Below are positions 1 through 5,065 of a stretch of 6,359 nt of DNA, piece after piece. Location: positions 1 to 6,359 of the forward strand of contig CALLIO010000338.1 of assembly GCA_938009055.1 (NCBI GenBank). The letters run 5' to 3'. Position numbers and translations under genes: made by a program. Below the pieces are notes generated by a model that had not been told where the DNA came from, did no database searches, and saw nothing but the letters and a program-made list of their open reading frames with translations. This DNA comes from an uncultured Altererythrobacter sp. GTDB lineage: Bacteria > Pseudomonadota > Alphaproteobacteria > Sphingomonadales > Sphingomonadaceae. Numbering within the stretch: position 1 is the first letter of the stretch; the number at the start of each line of letters is the position of its first letter.

Positions 1-886
1 CTTCTTTTTTCTCAATGCCTTCGCCCAGCTGGAAGCGGACGTAATCGGTCAGAGTGACGGTTCCGCCATTGTCCTTACCGAATTTGGCAACCGTGTCTTC
101 AACGCTGGTTTTGTTGTCCATCACGAACATTTGGCTAAGAAGCGCGTTTTCTTTCGCAAACTTCTTGATCGCGCCTTCAACCATTTTTTCCTGCACTTGC
201 TCAGGCTTGCCGCTTTCCGCAGCTTTCTCTTGAGCAATCGCACGCTCGCGCTCGACCACTTCAGCGTCGAGGCCGTCAGCGTTGAGTGCCTGTGGAAACA
301 TCGAAGCGATGTGCATCGCAAGCTGTTTGCCGAACGGCTCAAGCACATCCGCGCCAAGGTCGCTTTCCAGAGCAACCAAAACGCCGATCTTGCCCAGGTT
401 GGTACCTGCAGCATTGTGGACGTAAGGGACAACCGCGCCAGAGGAGACCGACACGCTCTTCATCCGGCGGACCTGCTGGTTCTCGCCAATGGTTGCAACA
501 TTTTCAGTCAGCTTGTCCGAAACGGTGCCGCCATCGGGATAGGCCGCCGCTTTGAGCGCTTCGACATCATCGCTACCCAGACCAAGTGCCGCAGCAGTGG
601 TCTTGGACACGAAGTCCTGGAACTGGTCGTTCTTAGCAACGAAGTCGGTTTCCGAATTGACTTCAACCGCAACGCCTTTGGTGCCTTCAACAGCCACACC
701 AACCAGACCTTCAGCAGCCGTGCGCGACGACTTCTTCTGGACAGCTGCCAGACCTTTGGCGCGCAGAGCGTCAACCGCCGCTTCAATATCGCCGCCCGCT
801 TCGGTCAGCGCTTTTTTCGCATCCATCATACCTGCGCCGGTTTTCTCGCGCAGCGTCTTCACATCGGCGACAGAAAAATCAGCCAT
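1..886 (-). CDS. tsf: Elongation factor Ts, 3' end cut by the window edge
   Basis: EF-Ts is the cytosolic guanine-nucleotide exchange factor that releases GDP from EF-Tu. The frame starts at ATG 886-884 and runs without a stop to position 1, giving 295 residues. Alphaproteobacterial EF-Ts is usually about 305-310 residues, so only a short C-terminal tail is missing. Seen in the sequence: an N-terminal UBA-like domain (about residues 1-50, with VKxLREKTGAGMMDAKKAL), the EF-Tu-contacting signature TDFVAKN at residues 80-86, the core segment GKQLAMHIAS at 186-195, and the conserved GKPEQVQEKMVEGAIKKF stretch at 226-243. A good Shine-Dalgarno lies 8 nt upstream of the chosen ATG. The gene follows rpsB on the same strand after a 109-nt spacer, the classical rpsB-tsf order, so co-transcription is expected. 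Nothing in it looks broken. The identity is secure. Confidence 0.97.
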   Translation of the reverse strand, partial: MADFSVADVKTLREKTGAGMMDAKKALTEAGGDIEAAVDALRAKGLAAVQKKSSRTAAEGLVGVAVEGTKGVAVEVNSETDFVAKNDQFQDFVSKTTAAALGLGSDDVEALKAAAYPDGGTVSDKLTENVATIGENQQVRRMKSVSVSSGAVVPYVHNAAGTNLGKIGVLVALESDLGADVLEPFGKQLAMHIASMFPQALNADGLDAEVVERERAIAQEKAAESGKPEQVQEKMVEGAIKKFAKENALLSQMFVMDNKTSVEDTVAKFGKDNGGTVTLTDYVRFQLGEGIEKKE

Positions 887-894
887 GAGTGAGT

Positions 895-899
895 TCCTT
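895..899 (-). promoter_or_regulatory. Shine-Dalgarno of tsf
   Basis: On the minus strand AAGGA sits 8 nt before the tsf ATG. It lies just downstream of the hairpin at 915-945, so it is not enclosed in that hairpin and should be accessible. It fixes the tsf start at position 886. Confidence 0.8.
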
Positions 900-914
900 T
901 TCATATGTTTGGTG

Positions 915-945
915 GCGCCGGCCCATCTGTTACGATGACCGGCGC
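915..945 (-). promoter_or_regulatory. Hairpin in the rpsB-tsf spacer, proximal to tsf
   Basis: The arms GCGCCGG (915-921) and CCGGCGC (939-945) are perfect 7-bp complements. Inside them CATC (924-927) pairs with GATG (934-937) after a small internal loop, leaving a 6-nt apical loop. No U-tract follows on the minus strand, so this is not a canonical intrinsic terminator. It could be a processing or stability element, or a pausing or attenuation site between rpsB and tsf. The fold is read from the sequence. The role is inference. Confidence 0.45.
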
Positions 946-960
946 GCTAGTCTTGAATTG

Positions 961-982
961 TGACGCGGCTTTGACCGCGCCA
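961..982 (-). promoter_or_regulatory. Hairpin just after the rpsB stop codon
   Basis: On the minus strand positions 982-975 pair with 968-961. This gives an 8-bp stem with one G-U pair and a 6-nt loop (TCAAAG), starting 13 nt after the rpsB stop. A run of T lies before the stem on the transcript rather than after it, so it lacks terminator geometry. It most likely protects the rpsB 3' end or tunes readthrough into tsf. That role is inference. Confidence 0.45.
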
Positions 983-995
983 AAAAATGAAGTGC

Positions 996-1748
996 TTATT
1001 CAGCAGCTGCTTCGGCAGGAGGGGCAGCCATTGCGCCCACATCTTCGCCAGAATCGGCTACCGCACCGCCCTTGCCAGCAGTCGCCGCATCGCCGATCGC
1101 TTCGCAATAGAGGCGAACCGCGCGGCTCGCATCGTCATTGCCGGGAACGGGAAAAGCGATGCCGGTTGGATCGGTGTTTGAATCGAGAACCGCAATCACC
1201 GGAATGCCAAGAACAGCAGCTTCCTTAATCGCCAGCTCTTCTTTGTTCGCATCGATCACGAACATGACATCGGGGATGCCGCCCATATCGCGGATACCGC
1301 CAAGCGAGAGTTCAAGCTTGTCACGCTCGCGCGTGAGTTGGAGAACCTCTTTCTTGGTGAAGCCGGAAGTATCGCCCGAAAGCTGCTCTTCCAAAGTTTT
1401 CATCCGTTTGATCGACTGAGAAATCGTCTTCCAGTTGGTGAGCATTCCGCCGAGCCAACGGTGGTTGACGAAGTGCTGACCGCAGGCTGCTGCTGTTTGC
1501 GCGATTGGCTCTTGCGCCTGGCGCTTGGTGCCAACGAACAAAACCTTGCCGCCAGCGCGAACGGTCGACTCAACAAAATCGAGTGCGCGCGCGAAAAGCG
1601 GAACGGTTTGCGATAGGTCAATAATGTGAACGCCGTTGCGCGCGCCGAAGATATACGGCTTCATGCGCGGGTTCCAACGGTGGGTTTGGTGGCCGAAGTG
1701 TGCGCCGGCCTCGATCAATTGCTGCATCGTGACGGTAGGTGCCGCCAT
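996..1748 (-). CDS. rpsB: 30S ribosomal protein S2
   Basis: S2 is a late-assembling protein of the small ribosomal subunit and is needed for S1 docking. The 250-residue product is close to the family length (E. coli S2 is 241). Signatures seen: GAHFGHQTHRWNPRMKPYIF at residues 15-34, ARNGVHIIDLSQT at 36-48, FVGTK at 71-75, NHRWLGGMLTNW at 95-106, and the C-terminal PGNDDASRAVRLY at 202-214. A coiled-coil-like charged stretch lies at about 105-150. The last 30 residues are Ala/Gly/Glu-rich and low in complexity, a common variable tail. ATG 1748 is chosen because a GGAAGGAA ribosome site sits 7 nt upstream and MAAPTVTMQQLIEAG matches S2 N-termini. The frame stays open to 1817, but that extension lies in the structured leader. 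It is first in the rpsB-tsf operon and probably autoregulated. Confidence 0.98.
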   Translation of the reverse strand: MAAPTVTMQQLIEAGAHFGHQTHRWNPRMKPYIFGARNGVHIIDLSQTVPLFARALDFVESTVRAGGKVLFVGTKRQAQEPIAQTAAACGQHFVNHRWLGGMLTNWKTISQSIKRMKTLEEQLSGDTSGFTKKEVLQLTRERDKLELSLGGIRDMGGIPDVMFVIDANKEELAIKEAAVLGIPVIAVLDSNTDPTGIAFPVPGNDDASRAVRLYCEAIGDAATAGKGGAVADSGEDVGAMAAPPAEAAAE

Positions 1749-1755
1749 AGTATAA

Positions 1756-1763
1756 TTCCTTCC
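1756..1763 (-). promoter_or_regulatory. Shine-Dalgarno of rpsB, with potential to be sequestered
   Basis: The minus strand reads GGAAGGAA here, 7 nt before the rpsB ATG, and it sets the start codon. Its GGAAGG portion (1763-1758) can pair with CTTTCC (1781-1776) upstream across a 12-nt loop, which would hide the ribosome site. Confidence 0.8.
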
Positions 1764-1835
1764 GGTTGTTCCTCTGGAAAGCAGATGACCCGCTTGCGGT
1801 TGTCCCGCGTGGAGCACCGGTATGTGCGCTTTCCA
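1756..1835 (-). promoter_or_regulatory. Structured rpsB mRNA leader (putative S2 autoregulatory element)
   Basis: On the minus strand the leader can form a three-way junction. The closing helix P1 is TGGAAAGC (1835-1828) with GCTTTCCA (1782-1775), 8 perfect pairs. P2 is GCAC (1827-1824) with GTGC (1817-1814). P3 is GAC-CCG (1804-1802, 1799-1797) with CGG-GTC (1792-1787), capped by a CAAG tetraloop and carrying an AA bulge. The 3' strand of P1 can instead pair with the rpsB Shine-Dalgarno (C1781-C1776 with G1763-G1758, five Watson-Crick pairs plus one G-U). The two folds are mutually exclusive. S2 is known to repress rpsB-tsf through the rpsB leader in E. coli. That this alphaproteobacterial leader does the same is inference. 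Pairings were found by eye, with no energy calculation. Confidence 0.5.
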
Positions 1836-2068
1836 TGTGAATTTTTCCGAAGGCTCAAATCCGCATCATGCGAAGCTTTTGCCAACAGAAGCGGGGCGGT
1901 TAGCCGAGCGCCTTGCGAAAATCCAGCCCTTTTTGCCCTTCCATGGCCAGACAACGCAAATTTCCGCTTGACTGTTAAGAACAAATAAGGAACATATGCG
2001 GAAGAACACATAGTGAACAGTAACCAATGCCCAATTGCAAGCGAATTCGCGCTTACAGTCTTTGACCG
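1836..2068. other. Divergent intergenic region between rpsB and the small membrane gene
   Basis: This is the rest of the 332-nt gene-free stretch and must hold the promoters for rpsB (leftward) and probably for the gene at 2081 (rightward). I see no convincing sigma-70 promoter in either direction. A plus-strand TTGACT at 1968-1973 lacks a good -10 at 16-19 nt. Minus-strand candidates around 1990-2010 (TATGTT-like) have poor -35 partners. A short minus-strand hairpin with arms 1874-1869 and 1865-1860 (TTCGCA/TGCGGA, 3-nt loop) lies upstream of the three-way junction and may be part of the rpsB leader. Confidence 0.4.
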
Positions 2069-2080
2069 AAGGAAAGCCCC

Positions 2081-2332
2081 ATGACAGCCATTCTCATCGC
2101 CCTGCTCTTTGCCGCAACTGGCCTGCTGGTTATCGGCTCGCTCGCTGACAGCGCAGTGCGCGGGCGCAACGCATGGCGCACTGTGCGCCGCGAGATGTCG
2201 GCAGAACTGTCACGCGATGTTGTGGATCTTAGAGCAGACGTGGTGGCGTTTCGCGATATTCGCCCGCTTCATCACAGCCGCAAAGCGAAAGTTCGCATCA
2301 GCGTCAACGATCAGCTTGCTGCTGCCGCTTGA
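2081..2332 (+). CDS. Small single-span membrane protein, unknown function
   Basis: I do not recognise this 83-residue protein. Residues 2-22 form one strongly hydrophobic segment (TAILIALLFAATGLLVIGSL). It is followed by a basic, Arg-rich cytoplasmic-looking region (about 27-75, with RGRNAWRTVRREM and an HHSRKAKVR stretch) and an Ala-rich C-terminus. The likely topology is an inner-membrane anchor with a short positively charged soluble domain. An AAGGAA ribosome site at 2069-2074 is spaced 6 nt from the ATG, which supports it as a real gene. It diverges from rpsB, and its last 29 nt overlap the end of pssA tail-to-tail. The hydrophobic segment might be an uncleaved signal anchor. No catalytic motif is visible. 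Function is not assigned. Confidence 0.7.
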   Translation: MTAILIALLFAATGLLVIGSLADSAVRGRNAWRTVRREMSAELSRDVVDLRADVVAFRDIRPLHHSRKAKVRISVNDQLAAAA

Positions 2333-3122
2333 TCCTCGAATATTTCCAAAGACCGTAAGGCATCAACGCCAGATAGCCCACGCTAATCCCCGCCAGCACC
2401 CACCACGGCTCAAGGATAATCCCTGCGAAGAACAAGCCGGCTATGGCAATCAGCTCAAGTCTGATCTGGCGGCGGGGCCTGATTGACGCCCAGCTTAACG
2501 TTGCCACATTCGAGATCATCAAAAAGGCGATCGCAGCCGTCCAAATCGCCACATAGAGCGGGTCGCGGAAAACGTCTGAGCCCGTGATCGTCCAGCAGTA
2601 AAACGGCAGGAACGATAGTCCCGCTGCAACGGGTGCAGGGATACCAGTAAGAAAGCCTGCCAATTTGTGCGGCTGATCATCCAAATCGATTTGAGCATTA
2701 AAGCGCGCCAAGCGCAGCGCCATACAAATGGCAAAAGCGAGCGCTGCAAACCAGCCAAAGCGCGGCAGATCATCGAGCGCCCACATGAACAGGACTAGCG
2801 CTGGCGCAACGCCGAAAGAGACATTGTCTGCCAGACTATCGAGCTCGGCGCCAAAACGTGATTGCGCATTGAGCAAGCGAGCGATCCGCCCATCGACCCC
2901 ATCGAGGACGCCTGCGAGCACAATCAGCGCGACCGCAACGCTCCACTCTTCCGTTGTCGCGAAACGTATGCCGGTGAGGCCAGCGCATAATGCCGCAGCG
3001 GTAATTGCATTGGGGAGCATGGCGCGCAAAGTCAGTCCGCGGCGCACCTTTTGCCCTTGCGCTCCAGTCGCTTCATCTTCTGCCGCTATCGGGCCAATAC
3101 GATCATCGGGGTCCATCATCAT
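2304..3122 (-). CDS. pssA: CDP-diacylglycerol--serine O-phosphatidyltransferase (type II PssA)
   Basis: This inner-membrane enzyme transfers phosphatidyl from CDP-diacylglycerol to L-serine, giving phosphatidylserine and CMP, the first committed step to phosphatidylethanolamine. The 272-residue protein carries the full CDP-alcohol phosphotransferase signature: D74, D77, G78, A81, R82, G91, D95 and D99 in the spacing DxxDGxxAR(x8)GxxxDxxxD. The four Asp residues bind the catalytic metals. About six to eight hydrophobic segments follow an acidic hydrophilic N-terminus (1-27), and the C-terminus is short and basic. PNAITAAALCAGLTGIR at 37-53 is typical of bacterial PssA. The first of three tandem ATG codons lies 11 nt after the psd stop. 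No clear Shine-Dalgarno is present, so translational coupling to psd is likely and the exact Met used is uncertain. Its 3' end overlaps the small gene on the other strand by 29 nt. Confidence 0.95.
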   Translation of the reverse strand: MMMDPDDRIGPIAAEDEATGAQGQKVRRGLTLRAMLPNAITAAALCAGLTGIRFATTEEWSVAVALIVLAGVLDGVDGRIARLLNAQSRFGAELDSLADNVSFGVAPALVLFMWALDDLPRFGWFAALAFAICMALRLARFNAQIDLDDQPHKLAGFLTGIPAPVAAGLSFLPFYCWTITGSDVFRDPLYVAIWTAAIAFLMISNVATLSWASIRPRRQIRLELIAIAGLFFAGIILEPWWVLAGISVGYLALMPYGLWKYSRIKRQQQADR

Positions 3123-3133
3123 TCAGCGCGGCG

Positions 3134-3883
3134 CTATTGCGCGACACCTTCGAGCAGCTTTTTACTGCCAAGCTCGGCCAAAATCGTCTCGCCAGCCACA
3201 ATGCGCTGCCCCATTAAAACCTTAGGCTCAGTGCCAGCAGGCAAATAGACATCGACCCGGCTGCCAAAGCGAATAAGGCCAACGCGTTGACCGCTTGCGA
3301 CCATATCGCCTGGCTTCACAAAGGGGATGATACGCCGCGCCACCAGCCCGGCAATCTGTGTAAAACCGATCTGCACACCGTCAGAGCGCTCAACCAGAAA
3401 GTGCTGGCGCTCATTTTCCTCGCTTGCCTTGTCGAGGTCAGCGTTCATGAATTTGCCGGGAATATAGATCAGTCGCGTGATCGTGCCGCCAATGGGCGAG
3501 CGATTGATATGCACATCAAACACACTCATGAAAATCGAGATGCGCGTGACCGGCCCGCTCGGCAACCCCTTGAAACCCGAACCGTCCTCGATCCGCAGCT
3601 CTTCAGGCGGCTCGACTTGAGAGATGAGCGAGACCAAGCCATCAGCGGGCGCAACAATCGCGCTTTCATCCTGCGGGACAACTCGTTCTGGATCGCGGAA
3701 AAAGGCGAAGACTCCGGCCGACAAAGCCAGCATCGGCCAGCCAATAATGTCCCAGCCAAAGAACAGCGGAATGAGGCTGAGGACAACCGCCACCGAGCCA
3801 AATTTGCGCCCTTCTGGATGGATTGAGGGCCAGTTCCAACTGACGTCGCCCTTGCCCTGATTATCGAGAATTTCACCTGCCAT
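3134..3883 (-). CDS. psd: Phosphatidylserine decarboxylase proenzyme (short form)
   Basis: Psd converts phosphatidylserine to phosphatidylethanolamine and CO2 at the inner membrane. The proenzyme cuts itself between Gly and Ser, leaving a pyruvoyl cofactor on the alpha chain. In the 249-residue reading the cleavage motif is RFGSRVD, predicted scissile bond G207-S208. Other family marks are HPEGRKF (22-28), two hydrophobic segments (about 29-62), FFRDPERVVP (61-70), APADG (78-82), FMSVFDVHINRSP (118-130) and GKFMNADLDKASEENER (143-159). I chose ATG 3883 because the product then begins just before the conserved WNWPSIHPEGRKF. The frame opens further to a TTG at 3946, but that codon overlaps the likely promoter -10. 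No strong Shine-Dalgarno precedes 3883, so the start is less sure than the identity. It is first in a psd-pssA operon, an order common in alphaproteobacteria. Confidence 0.95.
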   Translation of the reverse strand: MAGEILDNQGKGDVSWNWPSIHPEGRKFGSVAVVLSLIPLFFGWDIIGWPMLALSAGVFAFFRDPERVVPQDESAIVAPADGLVSLISQVEPPEELRIEDGSGFKGLPSGPVTRISIFMSVFDVHINRSPIGGTITRLIYIPGKFMNADLDKASEENERQHFLVERSDGVQIGFTQIAGLVARRIIPFVKPGDMVASGQRVGLIRFGSRVDVYLPAGTEPKVLMGQRIVAGETILAELGSKKLLEGVAQ

Positions 3884-3919
3884 GTCATCGCATCTAGGCA
3901 TTGCTGGCAGGGGCGGCAA

Positions 3920-3931
3920 GCCAAGCTTGGC
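3920..3931. promoter_or_regulatory. Perfect 12-bp palindrome in the psd/PAP2 divergent region
   Basis: GCCAAGCTTGGC is a perfect dyad. It lies between the psd start codon and the predicted psd -10, so it would fall near the start of the psd transcript. It also overlaps a TTGGCA hexamer (3927-3932) that could be a -35 for the rightward PAP2 gene, though its -10 partner (TATGGT at 15 nt) is poor. A dimeric regulator acting on both transcripts is possible. This is inference from position and symmetry, and it is a short element that could arise by chance. Confidence 0.3.
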
Positions 3932-3945
3932 ATTCCCCCCACGCA

Positions 3946-3974
3946 ATTATGGTTAAAATTAGGTTTTTGGTCAG
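3946..3974 (-). promoter_or_regulatory. Candidate sigma-70 promoter of psd-pssA
   Basis: On the minus strand the -35-like CTGACC (3974-3969) is followed after exactly 17 nt by the -10-like CATAAT (3951-3946), which differs from TATAAT at one base. The spacer is A/T-rich. Transcription would begin near 3939, leaving a leader of roughly 55 nt before the psd ATG at 3883. It was judged by eye only. Confidence 0.45.
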
Positions 3975-3997
3975 CTTTTCGCACTAGCTGTGGCGAA

Positions 3998-5065
3998 ATG
4001 GTGAGCGCATCTGACATCACACGGCGCTGGGCTGGCGAGATTCCGATCTATGCGGCAGGGTTTATCCTGTTTGCGATCTGCATCGCCTTGTTGATGAGCA
4101 AAGGCATTGCGCCCGAGATCGCGCCGATCTGGGTCAATGCACGGCTGTTTGCGCTTTCGATCATAGCAATCGCAAGCTGTGACGCTGGTTGGCAATTGGC
4201 AAAGCACCGCCCGGACCAACCTCTCGCCCATCTCAAATCGCGCTATTCATCGGCTGCCGCCAAGCAGGCTGCTTTGGCTGGCCTGCCTTTGCTATTGATC
4301 TGTATCGCGCTGCTGCCTTTCTTTTCCAAGATGAAGGCCGCCATCCCGCTGTTCAATGAATACTCGTGGGACAATGCCTTTATCGAATGGGACCGCGCGA
4401 TCTTTTTTGGGCGAGACGCGTGGGAAGTGCTGCAACCCGTGCTCGGCTATCCGCTGATAACAGCCTTCCTCGCGCTGCTTTACCAGCTGTGGTTTTTACT
4501 GCTCTATCCCGGCTGCCTCTATTTCGCATTCGGCAAAGTTGATGCCGGATTGCGGCGGCAATTCTTCCTCACCTATGTGTTGAGCTGGACTGTCATCGGC
4601 GGCGCGATGGCGACATGGCTTGCCTCGGTCGGGCCCGTTTTCGTTGGGCCATTGCTGGGCGATGCGCGTTTCGACGATCAAATGGCTTACCTCAATGCCG
4701 CCAATGAAAGCCTTCCGATAATGACGCTAACCGTCCAGCAAATGCTGCTCGATTGGTATGCGGCCGATGCGAATGGATTGGGCAGCGGGATCACCGCCAT
4801 GCCCAGCATGCATTGCGCGATCGCGTTTCTTTTCTGGCTGGCGATGCGGCAAATCTCGCGCCGCGCGGGAATATTCTTCGCAGTGTTCTTTGCAATTACA
4901 TGGCTATCGAGCGTGCATCTCGCTTACCATTATGCGGTGGACGGGCTGGTCTCGCTGGTCGCAGTCGCGTTCTTGTGGAAACTGTCAGCCTTTGTGCTGA
5001 GCGCTTGGGACAAATGGCTCGCGCGTCAGCCAGCTTTGCGCACGAACACGGTTCCTGCCGAGTAG
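3998..5065 (+). CDS. PAP2-superfamily membrane protein, Aur1/inositol-phosphotransferase-like
   Basis: This 355-residue polytopic protein has about seven or eight hydrophobic segments (near 17-34, 47-62, 92-108, 150-178, 190-212, 268-283, 290-305, 312-335). It carries the two histidine motifs of PAP2-type lipid phosphatases and transferases: GITAMPSMHCA at 264-274 (H272) and HLAYHYAVD at 307-315 (H307, H311, D315). The HxxxHYxxxD arrangement and the EWDRAIFFG motif at 130-138 resemble the PAP2_3 branch, which includes fungal inositol phosphorylceramide synthase Aur1. The family moves or removes phosphorylated headgroups through a phospho-His intermediate, here probably H311. The expected substrate is a membrane lipid phosphate. 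Whether it is a phosphatase or a headgroup transferase, and whether it acts on glycero- or sphingolipid, cannot be read from the sequence. It diverges from psd, and its last 40 nt overlap the KAS III gene tail-to-tail. ATG 3998 has only a weak upstream GTGGCG ribosome site. Confidence 0.85.
   Translation: MVSASDITRRWAGEIPIYAAGFILFAICIALLMSKGIAPEIAPIWVNARLFALSIIAIASCDAGWQLAKHRPDQPLAHLKSRYSSAAAKQAALAGLPLLLICIALLPFFSKMKAAIPLFNEYSWDNAFIEWDRAIFFGRDAWEVLQPVLGYPLITAFLALLYQLWFLLLYPGCLYFAFGKVDAGLRRQFFLTYVLSWTVIGGAMATWLASVGPVFVGPLLGDARFDDQMAYLNAANESLPIMTLTVQQMLLDWYAADANGLGSGITAMPSMHCAIAFLFWLAMRQISRRAGIFFAVFFAITWLSSVHLAYHYAVDGLVSLVAVAFLWKLSAFVLSAWDKWLARQPALRTNTVPAE

Noticed and set aside
131..892. 253-codon plus-strand open frame opposite tsf
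   Set aside because: It is the reverse complement of an unmistakable EF-Ts gene. Its translation is Arg/Phe-rich with no family resemblance, and it has no ribosome site.
915..982. Intrinsic terminator between rpsB and tsf
   Set aside because: Both hairpins lack a following U-tract on the minus strand. The nearby T-run precedes the stem on the transcript.
1749..1817. 23-residue N-terminal extension of S2 from an upstream ATG
   Set aside because: It covers the leader RNA and the Shine-Dalgarno itself. S2 N-termini match the MAAPTVTMQQ start, which has a properly spaced ribosome site.
1618..1836. Leader peptide starting at ATG 1836 upstream of rpsB
   Set aside because: The frame overlaps rpsB out of phase and coincides with the P1 helix. 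It has no convincing ribosome site or regulatory codon run.
1975..1989. TTAA-type half sites that might be a CtrA box
   Set aside because: The second half site at the required 7-nt spacing reads TAAG rather than TTAA. The match at 3953 also fails.
1968..1996. TTGACT as a -35 for a rightward promoter of the small membrane gene
   Set aside because: At 16-19 nt spacing the -10 candidates (GAACAT, AACATA, ACATAT, CATATG) match poorly, so I do not list it as a promoter.
3287..3826. 179-codon plus-strand open frame opposite psd
   Set aside because: It is an antisense shadow of the Psd gene, with a composition (many D, R, N, H) typical of a reverse frame and no recognisable domain.
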